From Pterobdella sp. o SKG-2022 (lineage: Eukaryota; Annelida; Clitellata; Hirudinida; Piscicolidae): DNA of 64,000 nt. Both the position numbers and the translations under genes were made by a program. Each line of letters begins with the position of its first letter. The stretch's first letter is position 1. Positions 1-11,281 of this stretch are shown piece by piece. The stretch covers positions 32,723,456 through 32,787,455 of the forward strand of contig OZ038320.1 in assembly GCA_964035795.1 (NCBI GenBank). The letters are read 5' to 3'. The notes beneath the pieces are model-generated. The model saw nothing but the letters and a program-made list of their open reading frames with translations, did no database searches and was not told where the DNA came from.

Positions 1-376
1 ATTATTATTTTTATGATTAATTTTATTATTATTTTTACGATTTATTTCTTTTTTTTTTATATTATTCTTATTGTTAATATTATTTCCACCATGGTTCATC
101 ATTATTTTATTTGATTTTACTGAATTTTTTTAAGCTTTCCATGAAAATATTAGTAGCAAATATTATGTTTTCAACTTGCGTACCACCAATTCGATCCATC
201 TCAAACTCATACTCTTATATCTTATGATGCACGCATACTTGAAAATAAATTATATTTCCTCAGAATAATATTTCAAACTTTTCCTCCAAACTACTCTAAT
301 ACTGCAGCACAATTATTCATAACCACATTTATAATTATTAAATAACTTTATTATAATAACAACCACCTCTTTTCAG
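1..376. other. upstream region of the TSP1-repeat gene
   Basis: AT-rich sequence with no open frame that I can support. The bases just before the ATG at 377 read as a pyrimidine-rich tract ending in CAG, so a 3' splice site may abut the start codon and a non-coding 5' exon would then lie upstream. I see no recognisable promoter element. Confidence 0.4.
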
Positions 377-3300
377 ATGAAGCTGCTTTTTTTTGCCATA
401 GCTGTTATTTTAGGTGAGGAAAACATTGCAAAATTCATTATTTGAAAAACATTCTTACCATGTGAAAATTTTCAAAAACATAAATTGAGATGTTTTTATA
501 GAGTTACATTCAAGTAAACTATTTTTTAGTCACACTTACCTTTTCAAAGAATACATAGATATGTGAAATTGGCTTGAGAAAATTTTTGAGAACTCTCAAT
601 AACTTTTGAAAATGCAGTTTTGGTGTTGAGTATCATTCTAGGATGGAAGCCTCATCATAAAAGATGATGAACACTAAACATTAAAAATAATATTAATCAA
701 TTCAATAATATAAATTTATAATTCATTTTTAAATTTCACAGCTGTCGAAGTAGAAGGAAGTTAGTTATTTATCTTTCTATTTACCCACCCATCGATTCAT
801 CCATTCACCCATCTATCCATCGACCCATCTATCCATCCATCCATCCAATCATCTATCCATTCATTCATCCATCCACCCATCTATCCATCCATCCATCTAT
901 CTATCATCCATTTATTCATCTATTCAGTTTAACACCCAATAATTAAAACACTTCATTTCCAGATTACAGGACCTATCCCAGACTAAGTGAGTATCATATT
1001 ATTATATTACACTGTAGTCTAAATGGCTCTGTTGCCAGAGCATATGTTCCTCGTTGTAGTCTTGAAACTCTTAGAGTTAACGCCACTATATGTCTTATAT
1101 ATATCTCCACATATATACAAAATATTATAATTAATATTCATAAAATATTTAGTTTTCATCAATAATACCGACTCTATAATTAGAACCAAAAAATGGTAAC
1201 ACAAATGAAACCGAAACAGCATACGGCTCGAAGTGGACAAAATGGAGTGATTGGGCAGAGTGTAAAGACAACCTCATGATCAGACACAGGACTTGCCAGC
1301 CCACTCCTGGAGGTTGGGTGGCTTGTAATGGGAATATAGTAATAATGAAAAAACAATAATAAGAGATAGAGCTAATAACATTAACAGAACAATAACATTA
1401 ATTGAAACATCATATCAGAGTGCCCTGGATCTTACAGACAAGGCAAGAGGTGCAAATGTGAGTGGCATTATTTTTTTATTATTCTTAGTATTATTGTTTT
1501 TTTTATTATTAAATTCCCAAATGAGAATGTAAATTTTTTAACGAAAAGCTTTGTAATACTTTGTGTTTGTTTTCCTACAAGCTCCATTGACATTTTGAAT
1601 GGACTTTTCAACATTTCTCATCTTGCTTTTTGTGGCTTTGCTTTTACTTTTCTTAAAAATTTCAGTTTGTCGAAATGCACAATTTTTCTTCTTCTCTTAC
1701 ATCACTCAACTCAGGTGTGCCGCAAAGCTCCGTTCTGAAACCAATATTCTTCTCTCTTTATACATCACTCACCTGTAGCATTATTGAAAGCACGACTTGC
1801 TTTTTCACCAGCTTGCTGATGATATTACCCTTTTTACAAGAGTCTTTTTTAGATCTTAAACCCACTCTCCATAAGTTATCCAGTTGTCTTTCTGCTTTAA
1901 GCTCTTGGTTTTCTCACAGTCAACTGAAATTAAACACTACTAAAAGTGAGATGATGTTTGCCGGCAGCTCTTCTCTCCCATCAAAATAAAGCCCCTCTTC
2001 TGCGGCAAACAGTTTTCTCAAACTTGTTTTAAATCATTCTTCCTTTCAGCTGGTCATGCCATGAAACCTTCGCTCATAATTCTTCCCAAACTTTGAGCCG
2101 CATGGACCAAACCTCGTTTGCAAGTTTTGTGCTGCACAAATCTTAAAAAACTAAAAAAAATCAATAAAAAAAAACATAATAAAATAATAAAATTGATAAT
2201 ATTTTTCAGCTACTTACGATGTTCATGGTAAGAGTCTAATTTATATTTTATTATAATAAATATAATTTAATTATTATTATTGTTGTGTTATTATTATTGT
2301 TGCTTTGTTATTAGTAATGTATTATTTTTATTATTATTTTTATTATTATTTTTATTATCATTGTATTATTATTATTATTGTACCATTTCATTATTATATT
2401 TTCAGTAAGCTTCAGCATAATTATTCTGAAAAGTTTTTGTTTCTATTTTTTTAAATAATAAAAAAAACTATAATTAAAACCTCCCAGACCTTCATACCAA
2501 TCCCTATTAAAATATTATTAACCTTAAAATATTATCATATTATTATAACTCTTAGTATTTATTAAATTATATAATCAACAATTTTTTTCTATAATAATTT
2601 TAGTATTACACTGTATTATTTATAAAACAATTATATATTTATTTAAATAATAACTATATTTTGTTTATATTATATTTTATTTATTTGAATAATAATAAAT
2701 TTTGTTGACATTTTTAGACCCACCCACCTACCCTACCCCTGGTATTAATTCTTCATTATTTATTCATTGATATATTTATTTACCCAATAACTATATTTAT
2801 TAGTGTTCTATTTGGATTTTTTTAAAATAAATATATCTAAAATTTTTCTCATTTTATAAAAAATCAAAATAATTAAATAAAAAAGATCCATAAAATGTAT
2901 CTGAAGAATAAGAAATTTTTATAATATCTCTAGACCCACCCACCTACCCTACCCCTGGTAAGAATAACATCTAATTATTATTTATTTGATAATATATTTA
3001 TTTACATAATAATTATATTTTGTGAATCCTAAAAACACGACAATATTTAAGTTTTTATTTTAACGGAATTTTCCGATCGGAAATCTATATCATCAGCAGG
3101 TAACTAATGAATATATATTGTGAACAGGATGCTAAATTATATTTTGTTAATATTATATTTTTTTATTCAAATAATAAAAATAACAATAATAAATTTTGCT
3201 AATATTTTCAGACCCACCTACCTACCCTACTCCTGGTGAGAATAATATTCCCTCATCCTTTTTAAAGACATTCCATGTGTCTTTATAAATTTTTCTAAAA

Positions 3301-6300
3301 TTCAATTTTTTTATTTTCTTCGTGAAATGAAGAGATTTTAGATACATATATCTTTTCAAAAAATATAAGTTTTCGACAAATTCAACTTTGTCATAATTCA
3401 TTAGTATTACTAATGAATTATGACAAAGTTGAATTTGTTTCATAATTTATTTCCCGATAATACTTTCATTTATTTTATATTATCACTATTATTATATTTA
3501 TTTTTTTGAATAATAAAAATAATAATATGAATTATAATAGTTCCAATGATGATAGTAATAATATCGATTTTTTTGCAGATCCTCCCACTTATGGCTACCC
3601 TAGTGAGATAATTATGATCAGTATTTTTCATCATCACCTATTATGATTATTATTTATTTTTGTATTATTATCATAAAAATATAATATGTAATATTATAAA
3701 CAGCAGACCCATCTTCTTATGGCCACCCTAGTGAAAATTATTATTATTTTTTATTTTTGTATTATTATTATGGAAAAAATAATAATGAAATAATACAAAC
3801 AACAGAAGTACCAACCTACCCAGTGCCCAGTAACTCTTCTTTTTTGAAGATTATTGCTTTTGATTATTTCATATCATTATTTTTATTTATTACATACTAT
3901 AATAATAACAATAATATTTATTTCACAAAATAATTGACAGTCAGATAAATCAATTATTATTGATTCGAGAGCTTCTAGTTGAATATTTCATTTTCAACGT
4001 CTGATTTTTCTATTCTTCTCTGCTTTGAGCTTTTGTCTTGGCTTCACCCAGGCCCGTTAAACACATTTCCTTCATTATATTTTTTGTTACTGTGGCCATA
4101 TCTATGCGTGGACGCCCTCTTTCTTTTTTACCACTGAGTGCATTTTGAAGTTCTATTGCCATCGGTAGGTTTGGCCTGCGTAGAATATGTCCAGGGTAGC
4201 TCCATCTTCTTTTCCTTATCAATTCTCTTATGTCTTCAACTTTCGTTTTCTTTTTAGGTTTATGTTTGAGATGCGGGTAGAATATCCGACATATTTTTCT
4301 TAAAAATTTTCTCTTGAAAACCTCTAGACTATCGCTTTCAGAAGGACTCCAGGTTTGGCACTTAAATAATAGGATTGGTCTTATATAGATTTTATATATT
4401 TTGATTTTGTTGTTCAACTTTATATTCATTAATTTTATGGTACTCGAGGGCTGCTATATATGCTTTTTGGATTCTTTCTTTAATTTCTAGTTTAGTGTTT
4501 ATTTTTCTTCTCAATATTTCCACGTTATCTTAATTTGCCATATTGAATCTCAGTTTTTGCTTTTTTTACTCTAAATTTGTCTAAATTTGGCATATGAATT
4601 TTCTATCTTGTTTTGAATATAATTTATAGCGCCTTCATCTCGTGAGTAAAAATTCTGGTCATCTGCATAAGTTATTTCATATGTGTTCTTGAAAGTCAGC
4701 TCTTCTCTAAGTGTTTCGGTGGCTTTGAACAGATAGAAAACAAACAATATTGGGAAAAGGCTGTTTTCTTGTAGCACGCCTACATTGGTTTTCAATGTCT
4801 TCCCACAGTGGTTTCCAATTTTTGCACACGTCTTTGCCAATGCTATGTGGTATTTCACCATTCTATGTTCGTCTTCGTCAAGATGATCTATCAAGATTTC
4901 CAAGCATTTTCCCCGTAAAACAGTGTCGAATGCCTTTGACATATCGACTGATAGGACAAAATGGTTGCGCTTGAAGTTTTCCCATTAACTTTGCAAAGCC
5001 TTCAATGTGTAGACATTGTCTGCTGTTGATCTGTTTGCCCGATAGGCTGATTGTGATGGTGGCAGAACTTCATCTTCCTCATTCTTCTTAGTATTATTAG
5101 TAAAACAATTTTTCTTGTTGTAAGGATTGTTATTGGTTTAATGTTTTCTATGGTTTTTGCTTTATGAGGTTTTGGTATGAGAATTATAAGAGCTTTGTTT
5201 ATGTTATTGGTTCTTCATGACACTCGAAGATTTTATTGAACAGTTCTTCATATTTGAAGCTAGCATTTCTGCACAGCTTTTCACCATTTCAACTGTTACT
5301 CTGTCATGTCTTGCTGCTTTGCCATTCTTTAACTTCGCAATAGCTCGAATTATTTCGTTGCTAGAAATTGCATTATTGAGAAGTTTAAGTGCACCCTCAA
5401 AACATTTTATGAACTCTTCTGTATCAAAATTTGTTTTTTCAATAAACTCACTAATTTTTTTGCAAATTATTTCTTTATTATTGCTATTTTTTGATTTTCT
5501 ATTGTCTATTTCTATTTTGTATTGGCTTATGCTTTATATTTTTCATGGATTTCCCGATTGCATGAAAAGCTAACTTTTTGTCACTCAGCTTTTCTATTTC
5601 CTTGTAGTCTTCTTCTATTTTATAGTTTGCTCTTTCTTTCCAAAGTTTTTGCAACTTATCACATTAGGTCTTGTATGAATTGGAAGTACAGATTATAAAA
5701 AAAAAGAATTGCAACAATAAAAAATAACAATAATATTATTATCAATAACTAAAACAATAACATGTTACAAACAATGGTTTCATCTCCAACACAGCAACAA
5801 CTACAGATCCAGTCTACCCTACACCAGGTAAGAGACTGGAACCATTTTAGTAATAATAAAAATAATAATAACTTTATTATTGTTATTATTATTATTGACT
5901 AAGGGCATATTTTTAATTTAGACTATTTTACCTCAATAATATTGAGAATATTTTCCTAATAATATATAGGATTATACCATGAAAATTGGAAATTTACTAT
6001 GATAATAGTTTAATAAAAGACGTTAGTAATATTATAAACAATATCTTAATAAGCTAATGAACAATATCATAATTAAAAACAATATCATAATAAGATTTTG
6101 AACAATATCATAACAAGATATTTAAAAATATCATAATAAGAAGACCGAAACATCATAACAATAAAATAAGCATCATCAAAACAATAACAGCAATTGACCC
6201 CCCTTCCTACGGCAGACCAAGTAAGATCATTATCATGACCAAGTGTTGGGGATGGTTGATATTTTGGTTCAAAAGAATTTATGATAATGATTATTAGTAT

Positions 6301-9300
6301 CCATTAATATCGGTAACAAAAATTAAAATGAAATTATTATAATTATTGTTACTATTATTATTATAAATATTATTAAAAGTATTACTAGAAATGGAATATT
6401 ATATTTATGATAAAATAAGAAAAAAAATGACTAAAATGTGATGATAATGTTAATTTTTATTATTTCTTTCGAAGGCTCTTGGACGGAATGGTCTCATTGG
6501 GGGGAGTGTGATGAAAAGAAGGGTATGAGGGTGAGGAGTAGGACTTGTGAGCCTGTCAAGAGAGGTTCGTTTGTTTTTTTTATTGTTTTTATTTTTGTTA
6601 TTATTTTATTGTTATTATACCAAAATTCTTCTTTATGCTTTTATTCTCATTTAGCTTATTATTATTTATCAACTCCTAAATTATACCACAGTTGAATATA
6701 ACTGATACATAACTTTCATAACACACTAAAAACATTAACCATTGATGACGTCAGAGTGCCCAGGTAGTTACAGACAAGGAGATTTGTGTAGAGGTGTGTG
6801 ACTTCATTACCGTTTTGACCAAAAACAATTATTATTCAAGTTATAATAACATTTTAATGCATTTTTCAAGCCATTATTATTGGAGTTATTTTCTGGAAAA
6901 ATTTATCATTTTGCTAGATATTATGAAAGTAAAAGTCTAATATTTTGTGATTATTGTCAATATTGTTATTATTAGTATTACTATTATTGTTATTATGTTT
7001 ATTAATATTGTTATAGTGGATGGAGGTTGGTGTGCCTGGGCTGAGTGGACCAAGGGGGATGGCTATCAAGTGAGTAGTGTGGTGGTGATAGTGTAGTGGT
7101 GGTGATGCTGGTGGTGTAGTTGTGATTTTGGTGCTGATGGTGATGGTGGAGGGATAGTAATCGTAATAGCAATGGTGATTAAACCATCGTATTGACAGTA
7201 TCATACATCAATCACTACTTCCATGCTAGTCTTGAAGAAACCCGTGGAAATTCTCAAACGCTTCAATTTGATCAATGGCTCGTTCTTTGGAGCTCTAAGC
7301 AAAACCTCTTCTATACTTTGAAAAACTTCCGACAGGCATATAAAAAATTTTTGGCAAGTAAATCAATAGATTAGAGCAGTTAACGACATATCTGATATAG
7401 ATCTATTAACCCCACCTTCTGAAACTTTGAAGCTGCAGTTTTTGACTTGGTAGATAATGTGTGGGTTTGTTAGGATTATGGGTCAGTCCCAGTTTTTTTC
7501 TTGGTCTATCAAACAAATTTTCCAACTGAATTTTAATGGAAACATTGGATGTGAAACAAAAAATTAGAAGGCTACTCTATAAGAAGAGTTCTATATATTT
7601 CAGAGTTTCAAATGCATGGGAAGCCTTTGGACAAACAAACGAAAAAGGAAAAATACATAACGATTCAATTTTTCATAATATTGAACACAAAAGTGGGTGA
7701 AGAAACGTGAATGCAAATGTCCAGTGCCTAAGAATGGAGGTGCCGGATGCCCTGGCAAGTGTAGTGCCATCAAGGGAAAAAATGGACCAGGTAATTAAGT
7801 GGAAGATAACTTATTCGATTATTTTACAAGCTAATTCAGAATTAAATATTTTATAGTTTTATAATTGTTTTCACTCAAATTCATTTCAAAACAAAACAGT
7901 AGAACCTAAAAAAGGCTTTTGGTCACTATGGGGATCGTGGGCAGTTTGTGGTGACGAGGATCCTTACGTCAAGTACAGGACCAGAGAGTGCCAGCCTAGC
8001 GGAGGTTTTTTTGTGTGTTCCTTTCTTTTTCAATTTTTTATTTATTACACATTCATCTATCTTTATCTTTTTAACCAATATCCACCTGTTCAACCCCTTT
8101 TGAGCCATTCATCTATCTACCCACCCACCAGCTGTGTGCTTAGGATCGGAGAAAGAAGGTCGTAGCTGTACGTTGAAAGATGGCTCCGTAGACTCCAGTG
8201 ATTATAAAGATTCTTATGACTCCAAACACCCCAGTGATTATAAGGACTCTTACGACTCCAAATATCCCAGTGATTATAAGGACTCTTACGACTCCAAACA
8301 CCCCAGTGATTATAAGGACTCTTACGACTCCAAATATCCCAGTGATTATAAGGACTCTTACGACTCCAAATATCCCAGTGATTATAAGGACTCTTACGAC
8401 TCCAAATATCCCAGTGATTATAAGGACTCTTACGACTCCAAACACCCCAGTGATTATAAGGACTCTTACGACTCCAAACACCCCAGTGATTATAAGGACT
8501 CTTACGACTCCGAATATCCCAGTGATTCTAAGGACTCTTACGACTCCGAATATCCCAGTGATTATAAGGACTCTTACGACTCCAAACACCCCAGTGATTA
8601 TAAGGACTCTTACGACTCCAAACACCCCAGTGATTATAAGGACTCTCACGACTCCAAATATCCCAGTGATTATAAGGACTCTTATGACTCCAAACACCCC
8701 AGTGATTATAAGGACTCTTACGACTCCAAATATCCCAGTGATTATAAGGACTCTTACGACTCCAAATATCCCAGTGATTATAAGGACTCTTACGACTCCA
8801 AACACCCCAGTGATTATAAGGACTCTTACGACTCCAAATATCCCAGTGATTATAAGGACTCTTACGACTCCAAACACCCCAGTGATTATAAGGACTCTTA
8901 CGACTCCAAACACCCCAGTGATTATAAGGACTCTTACGACTCCAAATATCCCAATGATTATAAGGACTCTTACGACTCCAAACACCCCAGTGATTATAAG
9001 GACTCTTACGACTCCAAACATCCCAGTGATTATAAGGATCCTTACGAATCCAAACATTCTAGTGATTCTAGCTACTCTCATGACTCTAACTATTATGAAC
9101 GAGCCCCAAGTCACTTTTTAGCAGCAAACGCAGGTCTACCCTATCCCTACCAGGCCCATCATCAATACGAACCATCAAACGGTTACGAGCCCACACCACC
9201 ACCCTATCAACCAACACCACCCCCACCCTACCAACCCACACCCCCACCCTACCAACCCACACCCCCACCTTACCAACCCACACTCCCACCCTACCAGCCC

Positions 9301-9381
9301 ACACCCCCACCATATTACCCTAAAGAAGGGCATGATTTAGATTATGACTTTTTTGGAAACAAATACAACTATCCTTATTAA
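377..9381 (+). CDS. secreted thrombospondin type-1 repeat protein with tandem Asp/Ser/Tyr/Lys repeats
   Basis: Exons: 377-413, 742-759, 963-986, 1184-1312, 1419-1457, 2210-2227, 2718-2741, 2934-2957, 3212-3235, 3579-3602, 3707-3730, 3806-3829, 5795-5827, 6191-6220, 6475-6564, 6755-6793, 7017-7069, 7694-7790, 7900-8004, 8132-9381. They total 2,106 nt (701 residues plus stop); nearly all junctions are phase 1. Residues 1-13 ([13 protein letters not shown]) look like a signal peptide. Four TSP1-like modules follow, with WxxW motifs (WTKWSDW, WTEWSHW, WSLWGSW) that are C-mannosylated in this family, plus Cys-rich pieces such as CPGSYRQG. Proline/tyrosine octapeptides from micro-exons separate modules one and two. 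The last exon adds 24 twelve-residue repeats and a YQPTPPP tail. The design (adhesion modules plus Tyr/Lys/Ser/Asp repeats) suggests an extracellular matrix, adhesive or biomineral-associated protein; that role is inference. Exon 5795 could instead begin at 5807. Confidence 0.85.
781..935. repeat. (CATC/TATC)n-like simple repeat
   Basis: Imperfect tetranucleotide repeat in the second intron of the TSP1-repeat gene; no coding content. Confidence 0.85.
1184..1457 (+). other. TSP1 module 1 (exons 4-5)
   Basis: Exon 1184-1312 encodes a TSP1 half with [11 protein letters not shown], then [11 protein letters not shown]; exon 1419-1457 completes it with [12 protein letters not shown]. The same two-exon arrangement returns at 6475-6564 plus 6755-6793 ([24 protein letters not shown]), so modules 1 and 2 look like an internal duplication. 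Tryptophans in WxxW spacing and the conserved cysteines are visible; the family's usual arginines are present in RHRTC and RSRTC. Confidence 0.8.
1560..2110 (+). mobile_element. degenerate non-LTR retrotransposon fragment (reverse transcriptase core)
   Basis: The stretch from 1675 translates to a recognisable reverse transcriptase block: [20 protein letters not shown] matches the SGVPQGSVLGPxLFxLYxS motif of CR1/L2/jockey-type LINEs, followed by a decayed match to the xADDITLF motif (here LLMILPF, with the catalytic Asp pair lost). It ends in [13 protein letters not shown], which fits the downstream LNxxKTE block. Stops and the lost catalytic residues make it a dead copy. It lies in an intron in the same orientation as the host gene. 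The ends are estimates. Confidence 0.7.
2718..3829 (+). other. array of 24-nt micro-exons ([12 protein letters not shown] linker)
   Basis: Six micro-exons of exactly 24 nt (2718, 2934, 3212, 3579, 3707, 3806), each phase 1-1 with AG/GT borders, encode eight residues apiece: DPPTYPTP three times, then [16 protein letters not shown] and KVPTYPVP. Related longer exons lie at 5795-5827 and 6191-6220. The intron just upstream of 2718 resembles that upstream of 3212, which suggests the exons multiplied together with intron flanks. Each can be skipped without changing frame. Confidence 0.75.
3376..3438. repeat. perfect 31-bp inverted repeat (foldback)
   Basis: Two 31-base arms (3376-3406 and 3408-3438) are exact reverse complements with a single-base spacer. 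One arm plus flank recurs near 31444-31480 in an intron of the calcium channel gene, so this looks like a dispersed palindromic or MITE-like family rather than a chance hairpin. Confidence 0.8.
3990..5690 (-). mobile_element. degenerate non-LTR retrotransposon (reverse transcriptase to C-terminal region)
   Basis: Read on the minus strand, several frames together give the usual order of a LINE open reading frame. [20 protein letters not shown] (near 5330-5270) matches the LKNGKAPGPDG block; [16 protein letters not shown] (near 5040) matches the AYRxxRSTxDxxYT block; [12 protein letters not shown] (4942) is the KAFDxV motif; [13 protein letters not shown] (near 4680) holds the catalytic ADD; the part from 4429 resembles the conserved tail ending in [10 protein letters not shown] and a GRPR motif. 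Stops and frame changes between the blocks show it is inactive. It splits the micro-exon region of the host gene and lies opposite to it. I did not assign a clade. Confidence 0.75.
7071..7693. other. intron 17 of the TSP1-repeat gene, no recognised element
   Basis: Contains a G/T-rich stretch after the donor (7070-7160) and about 500 bases of more complex sequence. The 60-codon open frame from 7192 has no motif I recognise. It could be an old insertion because base composition is less AT-rich than in neighbouring introns. Confidence 0.3.
8191..9069 (+). repeat. 36-bp coding minisatellite, 24 copies
   Basis: Tandem 36-bp units encode the 12-mer [10 protein letters not shown](Y/H)P. Twenty-four units can be counted, the last two diverged. 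The main variation is a coordinated switch at the eleventh residue between TAT (Tyr) and CAC (His); a few units have Glu for Lys or His for Tyr. The repeat keeps all three forward frames and one reverse frame open, which creates spurious ORFs on both strands. Confidence 0.95.
9190..9320 (+). repeat. 21-bp repeat encoding the YQPTPPP tail
   Basis: About six units of a 21-bp repeat at the end of the last exon encode YQPTPPP. The protein then ends in a Tyr/Asp-rich segment ([16 protein letters not shown]). Confidence 0.9.
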
Positions 9382-9505
9382 TAATTTTTTTTATGCTTGG
9401 ATTTATTTTATTTAATTGAAATTATGTTGGCAAGTTGTATTTAATTTATTTGGAGTTTCAGTTTGTGGTAGACTGATACATAACTGTTTTGAAGATTATT
9501 TTTTC

Positions 9506-9511
9506 AATAAA
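9506..9511 (+). terminator. AATAAA polyadenylation signal of the TSP1-repeat gene
   Basis: Canonical hexamer 125 bases after the stop codon at 9381. A second AATAAA lies near 9586. Confidence 0.6.
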
Positions 9512-9908
9512 AATGCAAAAATATTTTGATTCTTTGAATAAATTCAGCAATCGTAGAATGCATCGCTTCTCATCAATGGGGTCTGAATAAACAAAAAAAT
9601 GTTGTTTGAATGAATTTATCTGTTAAAACTATTTATTTTGAATTTAAAATATAGAAGTTTTAAAAAAAGTTACATACGGTGCCTCTAAAAGTAGACCTAT
9701 GAGTTCAACAGAAAAACTCCATTCTCTCGTATCAAATTGCAGACAGATATTCTTCTTGCATATTTTATTAAACAGTAAGGCTTCGAAAAGGACAGTGTAT
9801 AATAAAATAGATTTTATTCCAAGAATAGCAGCAGTCAAGCTTCAGTGCCTTTAATATTGACAATTATATTTATTAACCTACAACCTTTCTTCAATATATA
9901 TTCATATA

Positions 9909-9947
9909 AAAACACATTTAGGAGTTTATTTTATTTCACGAACTTTT
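9909..9947. repeat. partial copy of the foldback repeat at 10440
   Basis: Shares the core AGGAGTTTATTTTATT and flanks with the arms of the foldback element at 10440-10617. Probably a truncated member of the same family. Confidence 0.6.
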
Positions 9948-10111
9948 CTCAACCTTGCTTTTCTTCCAAAGTTTGGTGGCTTAAATAGTAAAGCATTTGT
10001 ATTATAAAAAAAAGTTACCTAGTTTGATTACGTGGTAGTCAGCTTCTGTTCTAACAAATTTTGGTCTATTAAATTTACTTTTACACAAGCATTCTAATGA
10101 AATTCTTAACG

Positions 10112-10287
10112 TCCCCTGTAGCTTATTGGTTCGAGCATTAGACTAATTATCTAAAGTTACCGGGCTCGATCCCGCGTGGGCCGACAATTAGCACCTGTTC
10201 CACAGTGTGTTTTCTTTTCATTAAATTTGTAGCAAGCGCTTTGATCTATAAGGAAAAGCGCTTTATAAATACCGCATTACATTACAT
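10112..10287 (+). mobile_element. tRNA-derived SINE
   Basis: A tRNA-like head carries an A-box-like segment (TAGCTTATTGGTTCGAGC) and a B box (GGGCTCGATCCCG) about 40 bases later, as in RNA polymerase III promoters. A body with GTGTGTTTTC follows, then the tail GCGCTTTATAAATACCGC and an ATTACATTACA end, a layout typical of SINEs of marine invertebrates. A second, diverged copy lies on the minus strand near 40985-41101 and shares GAGCATTAGACTA, the TTATCTAAAGTTACCG block and GTGTGTTTTC. It is not a functional tRNA: the cloverleaf arms do not pair well. Confidence 0.8.
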
Positions 10288-10439
10288 CGCTGTATGATTA
10301 TACATTTCAAAAAAGTTCCATGTAATTTATTCCATTTAGGCTAATTTATACTTTCATTCATTTTTACAAAAAGCTTCGTCAAAATAAAAAACTTAAACAT
10401 TTCTTTTTATTCTTTGAGCCAAAAATAAATGCACAAATG

Positions 10440-10617
10440 AAAACACTTTTAGGAGTTTATTTTATTCTACGAAGCTTTTCGTTAGCTGAACTTACATTAT
10501 CAAGTGGAGGTACAAATAAGTTCAAATCTTTAGTGGCCATATTTGTACCTCTAATTTATATTGTAAGTTCATCTTACGAAAAGCTTGAAGGAATAAAATA
10601 AACTCCTAAAAGTGTTT
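10440..10617. mobile_element. long foldback (MITE-like) element
   Basis: The left half (AAACACTTTTAGGAGTTTAT onward) and right half (ending in its reverse complement) pair over about 57 bases with few mismatches. The centre contains a further inverted pair, GAGGTACAAATA and TATTTGTACCTC. Almost the whole 178 bases could fold into one hairpin. There is no coding sequence. A partial copy lies at 9909-9947. This fits a non-autonomous DNA element; I cannot define target-site duplications with confidence. Confidence 0.75.
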
Positions 10618-11281
10618 TTATTCAAATATTCGTATTTTTATAATAAAATAGTCTTAAACTTTAGAAAAAAATTAGGTTTAAAACAAATTTGAAATTTAAT
10701 AAAAATTTCTTTATTGTTTTTATATTGAAAAATTTTCTAAACTTTTGAAAATATTAAGCGCTTTACAAAATATTTAACAAATAACCGACAGACATTTTGT
10801 TTAGTGTTGTGTCGATTTGGGTTTAAGTTGTAAGCATTGCCGTTCTTTTTCTTAAGTTCTAAATTTTGAAAATTTATTAATTTTCAAAAAAGTTTTTTTA
10901 AATTTCAAATCTCGCATTTTTTCCTGTCTTAGAATTCGGTTATACGAACCGAAACCCTAAATTACTATTTCAACTTTCTCGTTTTTCAGTACTTACAGCA
11001 AGTCTTTTTATCAGGAAAAGAATATATTTTGAATACTTTTTTTTGCAATCATGGCTTTCTAAATGAAAATGAGTCTTTTTGTGAAGTTCATAATTTTTTA
11101 CAACGCTCTGCTAGCGTATCGCTGCGAAGTTATAGAAGAAGTTGAGGGAAGGAGGTTGCATCTAGGTTTGTTGTGAATTATAATTTCAAAATCGCATTTT
11201 ATTGAAAAATTTCTTAAGTTCATGTTTATTTGTCTCAAAAAATTTTTTTCTCAGTGAGCCATAATTGGATGTTAAGACTTG

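Larger units (their letters stand above)
9600..11281. other. intergenic region between the TSP1-repeat gene and RNF10
   Basis: Holds a SINE and a foldback repeat (listed separately). The rest is AT-rich with no supported coding sequence. A promoter or 5' untranslated exon of the RNF10 gene should lie here but I cannot place it. Confidence 0.5.

Noticed and set aside
2718..3829. CRISPR-like array (short repeats at intervals)
   Set aside because: The repeats are coding micro-exons with splice signals in a eukaryotic gene; spacers are AT-rich introns of uneven length.
8140..9121. Long open frames on the minus strand and in a second plus frame across the 36-bp repeat
   Set aside because: Repeat units without stops in several frames. 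Only the frame continuous with the TSP1 exons makes biological sense.
10112..10200. A functional tRNA gene
   Set aside because: Box A and box B are present but the cloverleaf does not pair, and the sequence continues into a SINE body and tail shared with another copy.
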